From contig DFGM01000012.1 of the NCBI GenBank assembly GCA_002371755.1, positions 1-36,607 on the forward strand: a DNA stretch of 36,607 bases. The letters run 5' to 3'. Positions 9,471 through 17,544 of the stretch are shown piece after piece. The DNA is from Verrucomicrobia bacterium UBA3750 (GTDB lineage: Bacteria; Verrucomicrobiota; Kiritimatiellia; RFP12; UBA1067). Both the position numbers and the translations under genes were made by a program. The notes beneath the pieces were generated by a model that saw nothing but the letters and a program-made list of their open reading frames with translations, ran no database searches and was not told where the DNA came from. The first letter of the stretch is position 1, and each line of letters opens with the position of its first letter.

Positions 9471-9506
9471 TTCGCAACTCTTCGCGGTTGCCGCCGGACT
9501 TTTTTT
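9458..9506 (+). terminator. Possible weak terminator after the chimera gene
   Basis: CCGCGAA (9458-9464) can pair with TTCGCGG (9481-9487), and a run of seven T lies at 9500-9506 between two convergent genes. The T run does not abut the stem, so the call is weak. Confidence 0.3.
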
Positions 9507-10518
9507 ACACTATTTTCAGGCTGGAAGATTCGGGGATGGAAATATCCGCCACCGCCACTGAAAGACCGCCGCCGAAACCAGAGGCGAGGAGGCGTCCCCT
9601 TGCCCCGCACCAGACGATTGTCGCAGGCACCGTTGCAGAGGCGGAATTGCCGATTGCATCGCCGGAGAGGAGAAGTTTCTCGCGCGGGAAGCCTATGGTG
9701 CGCGCAAGCTGTCTTATCATGTACATATTCGCCTGATGCGGCACAAAAGCGGCGTAATTTGCTTCCGAAGTGCCTGTTTCTGCAAGAAATGCCTTGATGA
9801 GAGCGGAAACTTTCGTCGACACGAAGGAAAAGACGGCAAAGCCATCCATACTTATGTGACCATCGTGCGGCAAGGTCAAGGCTTCGCCGTGCGCACCATC
9901 CGATAGGAAACGGAAACGCCAAGGCACAGAAGGGGAGGAAGCGGGCGAGACGAGAGTAGCGGTGCCAGCATCCGCCATCACGGGAACGGTCGCTTCATCA
10001 TCCGGTCGCACCCGCGGTGTCTGGACGTCTCCATCCAGAAGAAGCACCTTGCGCATCGTGGATTTTGCTAAAAGAGATGAGAGATATAGACCATACAGGT
10101 AGCCGGAACAGGCGAGATTGACATCGAAAGCGATGATATTTTCTTCAAGGTCGAGCAGTTTTTGCGCCTGGCATGCATTGCATGGCATTTGCCGGTCTGG
10201 CGTAAAAGTGACGAAAATGACGGCTCCAACCTCCGATATTGGTGTTTTTGTGTCTGCGAGGAGTGATTTTGCCGCCTTCACCGAGAGCGAGAGAGCGCTC
10301 TCGCCTTCTTCTGCCACGCGGCGGGAAACGATTCCGAGGGCGGAAACGATTTCTTTCGCTCTTTCCGGGGTGGCGGTGATTTTTGAAAGCGTATCGAGGT
10401 TGTCCACGCTTCTTGCCGGCAGGCATGCATGGATGCCGTCGATTTTGACGCCCTCCACCGTAAAAATGGAAGAAGGACGAGGCATGGGAGAGGCGACTAC
10501 CTGTTTGGACATATCCAT
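9505..10518 (-). CDS. Beta-ketoacyl-ACP synthase III family protein (FabH-like)
   Basis: Thiolase-fold condensing enzyme that would join an acyl-CoA or similar starter to malonyl-ACP. 337 residues from the ATG at 10518 (a second in-frame ATG is at 10512). The catalytic triad is intact: Cys in NLACSGYLYG, His in FVPHQANMYMIRQ, Asn in GDAIGNSASATVP. The C-terminal glycine-rich GFGGGLSV loop is present. It stands alone, not in a fab cluster, and sits downstream of a glycosyltransferase on the same strand, so a role in lipid or glycan decoration is as possible as primary fatty-acid initiation. Start choice rests on a promoter ending 7 nt before the ATG; a longer reading frame to 10584 would run into the repeat array and is not preferred. 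Converges with the gene ending at 9470. Confidence 0.88.
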   Translation of the reverse strand: MDMSKQVVASPMPRPSSIFTVEGVKIDGIHACLPARSVDNLDTLSKITATPERAKEIVSALGIVSRRVAEEGESALSLSVKAAKSLLADTKTPISEVGAVIFVTFTPDRQMPCNACQAQKLLDLEENIIAFDVNLACSGYLYGLYLSSLLAKSTMRKVLLLDGDVQTPRVRPDDEATVPVMADAGTATLVSPASSPSVPWRFRFLSDGAHGEALTLPHDGHISMDGFAVFSFVSTKVSALIKAFLAETGTSEANYAAFVPHQANMYMIRQLARTIGFPREKLLLSGDAIGNSASATVPATIVWCGARGRLLASGFGGGLSVAVADISIPESSSLKIV

Positions 10519-10525
10519 GCCGCAT

Positions 10526-10534
10526 ATTGTACCA
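10526..10534 (-). promoter_or_regulatory. Extended -10 promoter of the FabH-like gene
   Basis: On the minus strand TGGTACAAT runs 10534 to 10526, with seven bases between its end and the ATG at 10518. That puts the transcription start at or within a base of the start codon, so the mRNA is predicted to be leaderless. No good -35 is visible at the matching distance; the 22-bp array begins about 25 bp upstream. Confidence 0.7.
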
Positions 10535-10558
10535 TTTTTCGCACCAGAGTGCCAGCGG

Positions 10559-10712
10559 GTCATGGGCATGGGCTGGGAATCCAATGGGCATTGGACTGGA
10601 ATTCAATGCCCATTGAATCCGAATTCAATGCCCATCACTTTCCAATCCAATGCCCATTGGATTCCCGACCAATGCCCATGGGGTTCGGGACCAATGCCCA
10701 TTGGTCGGACCC
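10559..10712. repeat. 22-bp tandem array 1, seven units with palindromic ATGGGCAT/ATGCCCAT core
   Basis: Units begin at 10559, 10581, 10603, 10625, 10647, 10669 and 10691, all exactly 22 bp apart. Each is three variable bases, an invariant 8-bp core, three more bases that usually mirror the first three, then an 8-bp spacer. Examples: CCA-ATGGGCAT-TGG and TCA-ATGCCCAT-TGA. Units 1-2 carry ATGGGCAT on the plus strand; units 3-7 carry the complement ATGCCCAT. Spacers follow two patterns, near TCGGGAAT or its reverse complement ATTCCCGA. The array lies between the glycosyltransferase 3' end (10773) and the FabH-like promoter. It is not a CRISPR: the period is too short and the spacers are not unrelated sequences. 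A second, matching array is at 25355-25508. Confidence 0.93.
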
Positions 10713-10772
10713 CGCCACCGCCTGCTATGGCAAGTGCGATACCCGTGTCGTTGTCTCTTCATGGCGGTATTT

Positions 10773-11696
10773 CTATTTGCCCAGAGCCGCGCATATGCGG
10801 CGGAAGAACTCCTTCGGTGCTCTTTGAAGCGCCTTCCATATTGCCGCGGGCACCGTTTTGCCGGCGTTTTCCCCCGTGGCCTTTTTCATGCGCCTGAGGC
10901 GCTTGGAAAGCATCTTCCTGGCCGTAGCGACCCGCTTGAGCGCCCATTTCCGTTGCGGATGGGAGGCGAAGTATTCTGTCACGTGGTTTATGCCTGTCCG
11001 GTAGCTCTCGGCCTTCTTTTCGTTGAACGGCGAACGGACGATCGATGCGGCGTCTCCATTGGTGCAATATACGTAGCATGGTCTTTCGACTAGTGCGAAC
11101 GACGGAATATCGCCGAAAAGTTCCGTTATGAACGGCCAGTCTTCAAAGTAAATCCCCTCTATGAAACGCCGCGATTTCAGCAAGTCCGCACGGAAGAACT
11201 TATTCCATGCCGAGGACTGAATTTTTCGTTTGCCGACAAGTTTCTTCAACGCCGGCGCCATCCGGCGCCACTTGACGCGCAATGGCGTTTCCGCCGCTTT
11301 CGCGCCGGACTGCTTGGAGGCGGAGGAATCGGCATCTTTATCGTAAATGGCCGAGACTACCACGCTCTCGCCGGATTCTTCCGCCACGCGCATGAATGTC
11401 TCGAGCGCATGCGCTGGAAGAAAATCGTCCGAATCGAGGAATGTTACCCATTCGCCGCTTGCAGCATCGAGCCCCGTGTTGCGCGCACCGGAAAGCCCTT
11501 TGTTCTCTTGGGTGTAAACGCGTATGCGCTTATCGCGCATGGCGTAATCGGCCAGGATTTCACTGGAGGAATCTTGCGAACCGTCATCTACGCATATCGC
11601 TTCAAAATCCTTGAACGTCTGGGCAAGGACGGAATCGAGACATCTCTTGAGATACTTCTCGACATTGTAAACCGGGATTATGAGTGAGACTTTCAT
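10773..11696 (-). CDS. Family 2 glycosyltransferase
   Basis: GT-A fold transferase using a nucleotide-diphospho-sugar, of the kind that builds surface polysaccharide or lipid-linked glycan. 307 residues. N-terminal LIIPVYNVEKYLKRCLDSV, the CVDDGSQDSS nucleotide-binding block (about 36-45), NKGLSGARNTGLDAASGEW, and the metal-binding DSDD (about 88-91) are all clear. The C-terminal 60 residues are very basic (many Lys/Arg), which may favour membrane association; no transmembrane segment is seen. The donor and acceptor cannot be inferred. The start at 11696 fits the conserved MKVSLIIPVYN opening. No clear Shine-Dalgarno precedes it. It is divergent from secA and upstream of the FabH-like gene on the same strand, but the 22-bp array and a separate promoter intervene. 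Confidence 0.92.
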   Translation of the reverse strand: MKVSLIIPVYNVEKYLKRCLDSVLAQTFKDFEAICVDDGSQDSSSEILADYAMRDKRIRVYTQENKGLSGARNTGLDAASGEWVTFLDSDDFLPAHALETFMRVAEESGESVVVSAIYDKDADSSASKQSGAKAAETPLRVKWRRMAPALKKLVGKRKIQSSAWNKFFRADLLKSRRFIEGIYFEDWPFITELFGDIPSFALVERPCYVYCTNGDAASIVRSPFNEKKAESYRTGINHVTEYFASHPQRKWALKRVATARKMLSKRLRRMKKATGENAGKTVPAAIWKALQRAPKEFFRRICAALGK

Positions 11697-11744
11697 GTTG
11701 GCGGCTTTTGTCGTGTTTTATTTGCCGAGGCAATGATTGTTGCA

Positions 11745-11773
11745 AGTTTAGCATTTGTGCCGCGAAAAGTCAA
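11745..11773 (-). promoter_or_regulatory. Promoter of the glycosyltransferase gene
   Basis: On the minus strand TTGACT (11773-11768), a 17-bp spacer, then TAAACT (11750-11745) preceded by TGC, an extended -10. Predicted leader about 40 nt. Divergent from the secA promoter in the same intergenic stretch. Confidence 0.65.
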
Positions 11774-11821
11774 TGGGCGATTTGGAAAGTCGGCAGGAAG
11801 CTGGATTTTCGGTTGCGGGCA

Positions 11822-11850
11822 TTGATAATGGCGACGGAATATGGTATAAT
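11822..11850 (+). promoter_or_regulatory. secA operon promoter
   Basis: TTGATA (11822-11827), 17-bp spacer, then TATAAT (11845-11850) with TGG directly before it. Only ten bases lie between the -10 and the ATG at 11861, so the leader should be about 2-4 nt with no room for a Shine-Dalgarno. The 17 bases 11836-11852 are identical to those at the cysS promoter (28953-28969). Confidence 0.85.
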
Positions 11851-11860
11851 ATGCAACCAT

Positions 11861-14800
11861 ATGAACCTTTTGAAGTTGCTTATAGGAACGAAGAACGACC
11901 GCGAGCTGAAGAAGCTTTGGCCGATTGTGGCGAAGATCGACAAGATTGAGGCCGAATACGAGGCCAAAGGCTTTGCCGATGCCGATTATCCGCGCATGAC
12001 CGAAGAGTTTCGCAAGCGTGTAGCCGGCGGCGAGAGTTTGGATTCGATTTTGCCCGAGGCGTTTGCTCTTGTGAAGAACGCGTGCCGTCATCTTGTCGGA
12101 ACCAAGGCGATGGTTTGCGGCCATGAGCTTGAATGGAACATGATTCCGTTCGACGTGCAGCTTTTGGGCGGCATCGTGCTTCACCAGGGCAAGATTGCCG
12201 AAATGCAGACCGGCGAGGGCAAGACTCTGGTGGCAACCCTGCCTCTCTATCTGAACGCGCTTGCCGGCAAGAACGTCCAGCTCGTGACGGTGAACGACTA
12301 CCTCGCGTTGCGCGACGCCACATGGATGGGGCACCTCTACAAGTTCCTCGGTCTTACCGTGGGGTGCATCCAGAACTCAATGGAGTCTGCCGAGAGGCGT
12401 GAACAATACAGGTGCGATATCACATACGGCACAAACAGCGAGTTCGGCTTCGACTATCTGCGCGACAACGGCATGGCCCAGCAGCCGGAAAGCGTGGTTC
12501 AGAACGGTCACAACTTCGCGATTGTCGACGAAGTGGACTCCATTCTCATAGACGAGGCGAGGACGCCGCTCATCATCAGCGGTCCTGCGAGCATATCCAC
12601 AAGCCATGTCTACCGCGATTTGCGTCCGATGGTGGATGCGATTGTGCGCGTCCAGACGACGCAATGCAACGACCTCATACATGACGCGAAGAAGGCGTGG
12701 GACGCGGGGGACGTGGAGACGGTGAAGAACAAGATCTACCAGGTCTACCACTCCATGCCGCGCCACAAGCAGCTCATGCACCTCCTTGAGAATCCCGAGA
12801 TACGCAAGCTGCATGAAGATGGCGAAATGCAGATGCTCTCGGAGATGCGCAAGGAGCTGGCGAGGTCGTTGCGCGACGAGCTCTATTTCACGATAGACGA
12901 GCGCACAAGGGAGGTCTCGCTCACCGACAAGGGGTGCGAGAAGATATATCCGCAAGACCCGACTCTCTTTGTTCTTCCAGACCTTGCTGCGCAAATGAGC
13001 GCGATAGACGGCGACAAGAGCCTGACTGACGCCGAGCGGCTCGAAAAGCGCCGCGATGCGCAGAGCAACTTCGTGGAGCGGAGCGACCGCGTGCATGTGG
13101 TGGATCAGCTCTTGAGGGCATACTGCCTCTACGAGAAGGATGTCGACTATGTAGTCCAGGACAACCACGTGTATATCGTCGACGAGTTCACCGGGCGCGT
13201 TCTTCCCGGCCGCCGCTGGTCGGACGGGCTCCATCAGGCCGTGGAGGCGAAGGAAGGCGTGGAGATAGAGAAGGAAAGCCAGACCTTCGCGACGATTACA
13301 ATCCAGAACTACTTCCGTCTCTACAAGAAGCTTTCCGGCATGACCGGCACGGCGGAGACGGAGGCACGCGAGTTCAAGGACATCTACAAGCTCGGCGTCG
13401 TATCCGTGCCCACCAACAAGCCGGTGAACCGGGTGGACGGCAACGACCAGATATATCGCACGCAGCGCGAGAAGTACAAGGCGATAGTCGCCGATGTGGC
13501 GGAGCGGCACGCGAAGGGTCAGCCGATACTTCTCGGCACGGTGACGGTGGATACTTCCGAGATTCTCTCGCGCATGCTCAAGATTGCGCACATACCGCAC
13601 GAAGTGCTGAACGCGAAGAACCATGCGCGCGAAGCGGAGATTGTGGCGCTTGCCGGCATGAAGGGGGCGGTCACGATCGCCACGAACATGGCAGGCCGCG
13701 GCACGGACATCAAGCTTGGCGAAGGCGTGACGGAGCTCGGGGGGCTTCATGTGATAGGCTCCGAGCGCCACGAATCGCGGCGTATCGACCGTCAGCTCAG
13801 GGGCCGCTGTTCGCGTCAAGGCGACCCTGGCTCGTCGCAGTTCTTCATATCGCTCGAAGACCCGCTCATGCGGCTTTTCGGTTCGCAGAAGATAGCCGGG
13901 CTCATGCAGCGCCTTGGTCTCGAAGAGGGTGAAGTCATGGAGCACAAGTGGCTCAACCGTTCCGTCGAGACGGCCCAGAGGCGCGTCGAACAGCAGCATT
14001 ACGCCGTCAGAAAGAGGACGCTTGAATACGACGACGTGATGAACAAGCAGCGTTCGGTGGTGTATGAACTCCGTTCGCGCGTGCTCATGGGCAGCCCGGA
14101 AGAAGTCCACTCGCTCGTCCTCGATGTCATAAACGACATCATACTCACGCAGTCCGAGAGGTATCTTGCAAGCGAAAAGGACGGGAGCGTGGACGATTTT
14201 CTCGCCTGGCTCGGCGTGACATTCCCCGTCTCCGTGACGGAAGAAGAGCTTAGGCCTCTCATGGGTACGCCAGATGCGGCCGGCGAACTCGTCTACAAGC
14301 GCGTCGAGGAAGCTTACGAGGCGAAGTGCGCGAGCGAAGACCCCGAAACGCTGCCTTTCATGGAGCGCGGAGTGTTCCTTTCCGTAATCGACCGCGAATG
14401 GCAGGACTTCCTCCGTGCCATGGACGACCTGCGTCACGGCGTGTCGTTGCGTGCGTATGGACAGCGGGATCCGCTTGTCGAGTACAAGAAAGAGGCGTTC
14501 GGGATGTTCGAGCAGTTGATGACCGCAATAAAGACGAAGGTTGTCACGACGGAGTTCCGCAGTGCCACGCGCACTCGCATGGAGAGGATGATGAGGGCGA
14601 TAGAGGCGAGCCGGCGCGCGGCTTCCACCAACCAGAACGCGATAGGCGTGGATGGGGATCCTGCGGCACGCGCCTCTGCGGTTCCGGCCAAAGCCGTGGC
14701 CGATGCGCCCAAGCGCGCTCCGGTAGGGGAAGACCGTGCACAGCCCAAAACGGTTGCGGATGTGTTTGCTTCGATGATGTCCAATCCGGGGATGGCGGCT

Positions 14801-14941
14801 TCGCTTGCCGCGGGTCCTGCTGTCGGGGTGGGCGCGCCTCAGGCGCAAAATCCTGCGTTCCGGAATGTCGGGCGCAACGATCCGTGTCCGTGCGGGTCGG
14901 GTAAAAAGTTCAAGAAATGCTGCGGGAGGAACATGCCATGA
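11861..14941 (+). CDS. secA: Preprotein translocase ATPase SecA
   Basis: ATP-driven motor that pushes unfolded secretory proteins through SecYEG. 1026 residues from the ATG at 11861, giving the usual opening (MNLLKLLIGTKNDRELKKLW); an in-frame extension upstream is not family-like. Walker A QTGEGKTL (about 115), DEVDSILIDEARTPLIISG (about 225), the MTGTAETE block, and MAGRGTDIKLG of motor domain 2 are present, and the protein ends in a SEC-C zinc motif (CPCGSGKKFKKCC). It is longer than the 840-900 residues of E. coli or Bacillus, mainly through extra sequence in the preprotein-binding region (about residues 265-400), as also occurs in other PVC and Bacteroidota SecA proteins. First gene of a run with ispD, a phosphoesterase, a serpin-like gene and gyrB. 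Confidence 0.98.
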   Translation: MNLLKLLIGTKNDRELKKLWPIVAKIDKIEAEYEAKGFADADYPRMTEEFRKRVAGGESLDSILPEAFALVKNACRHLVGTKAMVCGHELEWNMIPFDVQLLGGIVLHQGKIAEMQTGEGKTLVATLPLYLNALAGKNVQLVTVNDYLALRDATWMGHLYKFLGLTVGCIQNSMESAERREQYRCDITYGTNSEFGFDYLRDNGMAQQPESVVQNGHNFAIVDEVDSILIDEARTPLIISGPASISTSHVYRDLRPMVDAIVRVQTTQCNDLIHDAKKAWDAGDVETVKNKIYQVYHSMPRHKQLMHLLENPEIRKLHEDGEMQMLSEMRKELARSLRDELYFTIDERTREVSLTDKGCEKIYPQDPTLFVLPDLAAQMSAIDGDKSLTDAERLEKRRDAQSNFVERSDRVHVVDQLLRAYCLYEKDVDYVVQDNHVYIVDEFTGRVLPGRRWSDGLHQAVEAKEGVEIEKESQTFATITIQNYFRLYKKLSGMTGTAETEAREFKDIYKLGVVSVPTNKPVNRVDGNDQIYRTQREKYKAIVADVAERHAKGQPILLGTVTVDTSEILSRMLKIAHIPHEVLNAKNHAREAEIVALAGMKGAVTIATNMAGRGTDIKLGEGVTELGGLHVIGSERHESRRIDRQLRGRCSRQGDPGSSQFFISLEDPLMRLFGSQKIAGLMQRLGLEEGEVMEHKWLNRSVETAQRRVEQQHYAVRKRTLEYDDVMNKQRSVVYELRSRVLMGSPEEVHSLVLDVINDIILTQSERYLASEKDGSVDDFLAWLGVTFPVSVTEEELRPLMGTPDAAGELVYKRVEEAYEAKCASEDPETLPFMERGVFLSVIDREWQDFLRAMDDLRHGVSLRAYGQRDPLVEYKKEAFGMFEQLMTAIKTKVVTTEFRSATRTRMERMMRAIEASRRAASTNQNAIGVDGDPAARASAVPAKAVADAPKRAPVGEDRAQPKTVADVFASMMSNPGMAASLAAGPAVGVGAPQAQNPAFRNVGRNDPCPCGSGKKFKKCCGRNMP

Positions 14942-15606
14942 CTACAGCCATAATAGTTGCTGCGGGTAAATCCGAAAGAATGGGAGCCGGAACCGATAAA
15001 GCGTTCCTTTCCCTTGTGAACAAGCCGGTCGTCGCATGGAGTCTCCTGGCGTTCGAAAGATGCCCCGAGATTGACCGCATCATCCTCGTAGTGCGGAAAG
15101 ACCAGATTCTCGCCTCGAAGGCGGTGGCGAAGATGTTCGGCATCTCGAAACTCCAGACTGTCGTTCCTGGCGGCAACAGGCGTCAGGAATCGGTGCAGGC
15201 GGGTCTCGCCGTATGCGATATCGATACGCGCTACGTGGTCGTCCACGATGGTGCGCGCCCGCTTATAACGAGCGATGTCATCTCCGAGGTCGTGAAGATG
15301 GTCAAACGCAACCCCGCCGTCACGGTCGCGCGCAGAATGACGGATACCGTAAAGCGCATCGACAAGGGCGTTACGGTTGTCGAGACTCTGGACCGCGACA
15401 AGCTCTGGGCGGTGCAGACGCCCCAGGCCTTCCAGTTCAAGGTTTTGCGCGATGCGTATAAGAACAACCAGGACAAGAGCGTCACCGACGACTGCCAGAT
15501 TGTGGAAGCCGCCGGCGTGCAAGTGAAGGTCTGCGAAAACCGCAAGCCCAACCTTAAGATTACCACAGTGGAGGATTTGCAGATCGCGGGCGTCCTTTTG
15601 AAGTAA
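14938..15606 (+). CDS. ispD: 2-C-methyl-D-erythritol 4-phosphate cytidylyltransferase
   Basis: Third step of the MEP isoprenoid pathway: CTP plus methylerythritol phosphate gives CDP-methylerythritol. 222 residues from the ATG at 14938, which overlaps the secA stop (ATGA) and has GGGAGGA 7 nt before it. Key blocks: the CTP-binding opening IIVAAGKSERMG (about 5-16) with its glycine-rich loop, VPGGNRRQESVQAGL (about 79-93), VVHDGARPLI (about 103), the RRMTDTVKR stretch, and QTPQAFQ (about 161), followed by TDDCQIVEAAG. Length is normal for the family. Cytoplasmic, homodimeric in characterised relatives. The neighbouring ispF is not fused or adjacent here. Confidence 0.96.
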   Translation: MTTAIIVAAGKSERMGAGTDKAFLSLVNKPVVAWSLLAFERCPEIDRIILVVRKDQILASKAVAKMFGISKLQTVVPGGNRRQESVQAGLAVCDIDTRYVVVHDGARPLITSDVISEVVKMVKRNPAVTVARRMTDTVKRIDKGVTVVETLDRDKLWAVQTPQAFQFKVLRDAYKNNQDKSVTDDCQIVEAAGVQVKVCENRKPNLKITTVEDLQIAGVLLK

Positions 15607-15610
15607 TGCC

Positions 15611-16345
15611 ATGGCAAAGAAGTTCGCTATATTAGGGGATATACACTCCAACCTGGAGGCCCTGAACACGGTTCTCGACGATTGCCGCCGGGAAGGCGTG
15701 ACGGATTTCTTTTGCACCGGCGATGTGATTGGCTACAATGCCTCCCCGCGCGAGTGCATGAAGATCGTCCGCGATTTGGGTTGCCCTGTCGTGAAAGGCA
15801 ACCATGACGACTATGTCTCCGATCTGGGGCAGGACCTCAACAACTTCCATCCTCATGCCGCTCGCGTAATCGAGTGGACTCGCGAGCAGCTTGAAGATGA
15901 CGACATCGCCTGGCTGGGCGCTCTTCCCTACACCGTCACGAAACTCGGCATGACGATTGTCCATTCCACAAACGACCAGCCGCAGAACTTCGGCTATGTT
16001 TTCGACAATCTTCAGGCGGAGGCGAACTTCATACAGCAGAAGACGCCGCTCTGCTTCCATGGGCATACGCACTGCCCGATGATATACGAGAAGTCGATGA
16101 GCGGGGTGTGGAGGATAGACGCGCAGGATATGAAACTGCAGATGGGGCGCAAGTACTTCATCAATGTAGGCTCCGTGGGGCAGCCTCGCGACGGGAATCC
16201 GCGCGCCACATACGTCATCTACGACCAGGCCACGCGCGAAGTCAGGTTCCGCAGGCTTGAGTACGATATCCAAACGGCGCAGGCGAAGATACGCGCGGCC
16301 GGGCTCCCCGAGCGCCTCGCAGAACGTCTCCAATACGGTCAATGA
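15611..16345 (+). CDS. Metallophosphoesterase, soluble YfcE/MJ0936-like
   Basis: Two-metal phosphoesterase; substrate unknown. 244 residues. Motifs: LGDIHSN (about 8-14), GDVIGYN (about 37-43), GNHDD (about 58-62), CFHGHTHCPM (about 150-159) and NVGSVGQPRDGNPRATYVIYD (start about 184). The same order and spacing appear in the membrane-anchored protein at 6961-8094, so the two are paralogues; this one stops after the catalytic domain. It starts 4 nt after the ispD stop and overlaps the next gene (ATGA), so it is translated as part of the secA-ispD run. No Shine-Dalgarno is obvious. No membrane segment or signal peptide. Confidence 0.9.
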   Translation: MAKKFAILGDIHSNLEALNTVLDDCRREGVTDFFCTGDVIGYNASPRECMKIVRDLGCPVVKGNHDDYVSDLGQDLNNFHPHAARVIEWTREQLEDDDIAWLGALPYTVTKLGMTIVHSTNDQPQNFGYVFDNLQAEANFIQQKTPLCFHGHTHCPMIYEKSMSGVWRIDAQDMKLQMGRKYFINVGSVGQPRDGNPRATYVIYDQATREVRFRRLEYDIQTAQAKIRAAGLPERLAERLQYGQ

Positions 16346-17514
16346 TGAAGAACAAGCCTATTCTTTCCCTTGTCATGGCGCTTGCGGCGTTGCAGACGCT
16401 TCATGCCGAGCGCAACCTCGGCCTCGGTGTGGATGCATATGCAAGCCTGAAGCCAGTCGTTGATGGCGTCCTGCAAAAGGGCGCGCCCGCCATTGCGTTT
16501 TCTCCGTTTTCCTTCGAGCTCGCCTGCTGCTCGTTTGCAGAGGCTTTCGATTCCATAGGCAGGGCGGATATAGCCGAGAACATGGGCGTGTTGACAGACT
16601 TCGATTCCGCCTACCGCCCGCTTGTCGAGAAGTTCCTTTCGCCCGAGGCGAATGCGGCCACGAACGGCTTTTCGATGCTGGCGGCGCGCGCCTTGTGCCT
16701 GCCGGACGTATTCCAGGCGAATGTCGAATACCGCAAACGCATAAACGAGATGAACGGCACCGCCGTATGCCTGGATCACCCGCCCACCGGCGCGGAATCC
16801 TGGTTCAAGGCGATGATGGACGCCCAGATGGAAGACTTCGCGTATCCCGTGAGTCTGCGCCACGACCCATCGCTCTACCGCTTTATCGACGCTGTCGTAG
16901 TCAGGGCCACGGTCGGGGTGGGCACTGGAGCGCAGCTAAAAGCGGTAGGGTTTGCGCCCGAGGACGCGAAAATCTCGGTCGTTCCGTTCTTGCGCTTTCC
17001 CGCGACAGTGTCATATTGCCGGAACGAACGCGGCTTTACCGTGCGCGTGCCGCTGGCCGAAAACACCTTCCTCTACATTCTCACCCCTCTGAAAGGCAAG
17101 TCTCTCGCTTCGCTTGAAGCCTCCGTCAAGGGCGAGAACATCCGCGAAATCATCGCAGGTGTCGAATCCGTCACGGAAAAGGATTGCGGCTCGGTGGATG
17201 GCGTAGTGGAACTCCCGGCCATGGACTTCACAAGCATCGTCGATACCGATGCCGCGTTCACGGTCGCGAAGATTCCCACCTCCGGTTTCGTGCACATCGA
17301 TTCTTCCCTCGCCAAGCGCGAATCCTTCCAGTATACGCGATTCATCTTGGAAGGCGCACCCGCGGAACCCGCCGAAGACGGCAAGAGCGCAAAGAAGCGG
17401 CAAGCGAACGACAAGGGGCAAAGGAGGTTCGTGTTCAACCGTCCGTTCCTCTTCTTTATCTACAACCGGGAAGCGGATTTGATACCGGTAATCGGACGCT
17501 TCACGGGGAAGTGA
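16342..17514 (+). CDS. Secreted serpin-like protein, probably non-inhibitory
   Basis: 390 residues with a clean signal peptide: MMKNKP, hydrophobic ILSLVMALAAL, then cleavage after LHA (about residue 22). The mature part shows serpin landmarks in order: AIAFSPFSFELACC (compare the serpin FSP-S block, about 50-63), a later LYILTPLKGKSLASLEASV strand (about 244-262), and the C-terminal FVFNRPFLFFIYNREADLIPVIGRF (about 364-388), which matches the family signature FxAxRPFLFxI...GR. Where inhibitory serpins have a hinge of small residues (Gly/Ala/Thr), this protein has bulky and charged residues (SSLAKRESFQYTRF), followed by a Pro/Glu/Lys-rich loop. It therefore looks divergent and may not trap proteases. 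Start overlaps the previous stop (ATGATG; either ATG possible). No similar gene elsewhere in the window. Confidence 0.72.
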   Translation: MMKNKPILSLVMALAALQTLHAERNLGLGVDAYASLKPVVDGVLQKGAPAIAFSPFSFELACCSFAEAFDSIGRADIAENMGVLTDFDSAYRPLVEKFLSPEANAATNGFSMLAARALCLPDVFQANVEYRKRINEMNGTAVCLDHPPTGAESWFKAMMDAQMEDFAYPVSLRHDPSLYRFIDAVVVRATVGVGTGAQLKAVGFAPEDAKISVVPFLRFPATVSYCRNERGFTVRVPLAENTFLYILTPLKGKSLASLEASVKGENIREIIAGVESVTEKDCGSVDGVVELPAMDFTSIVDTDAAFTVAKIPTSGFVHIDSSLAKRESFQYTRFILEGAPAEPAEDGKSAKKRQANDKGQRRFVFNRPFLFFIYNREADLIPVIGRFTGK

Positions 17515-17544
17515 CGCGCCAAGGCACAATTTCAAGGAGCGAAT

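Noticed and set aside
10429..10897. Open frames running through array 1 (and similarly through array 2 on the minus strand)
   Set aside because: Twenty-two is not a multiple of three, so the frame repeats only every 66 bases as a Pro/Asn/Ala/His-type pattern. No ribosome site, and they overlap genes on the other strand. The open frame follows from repeat composition.
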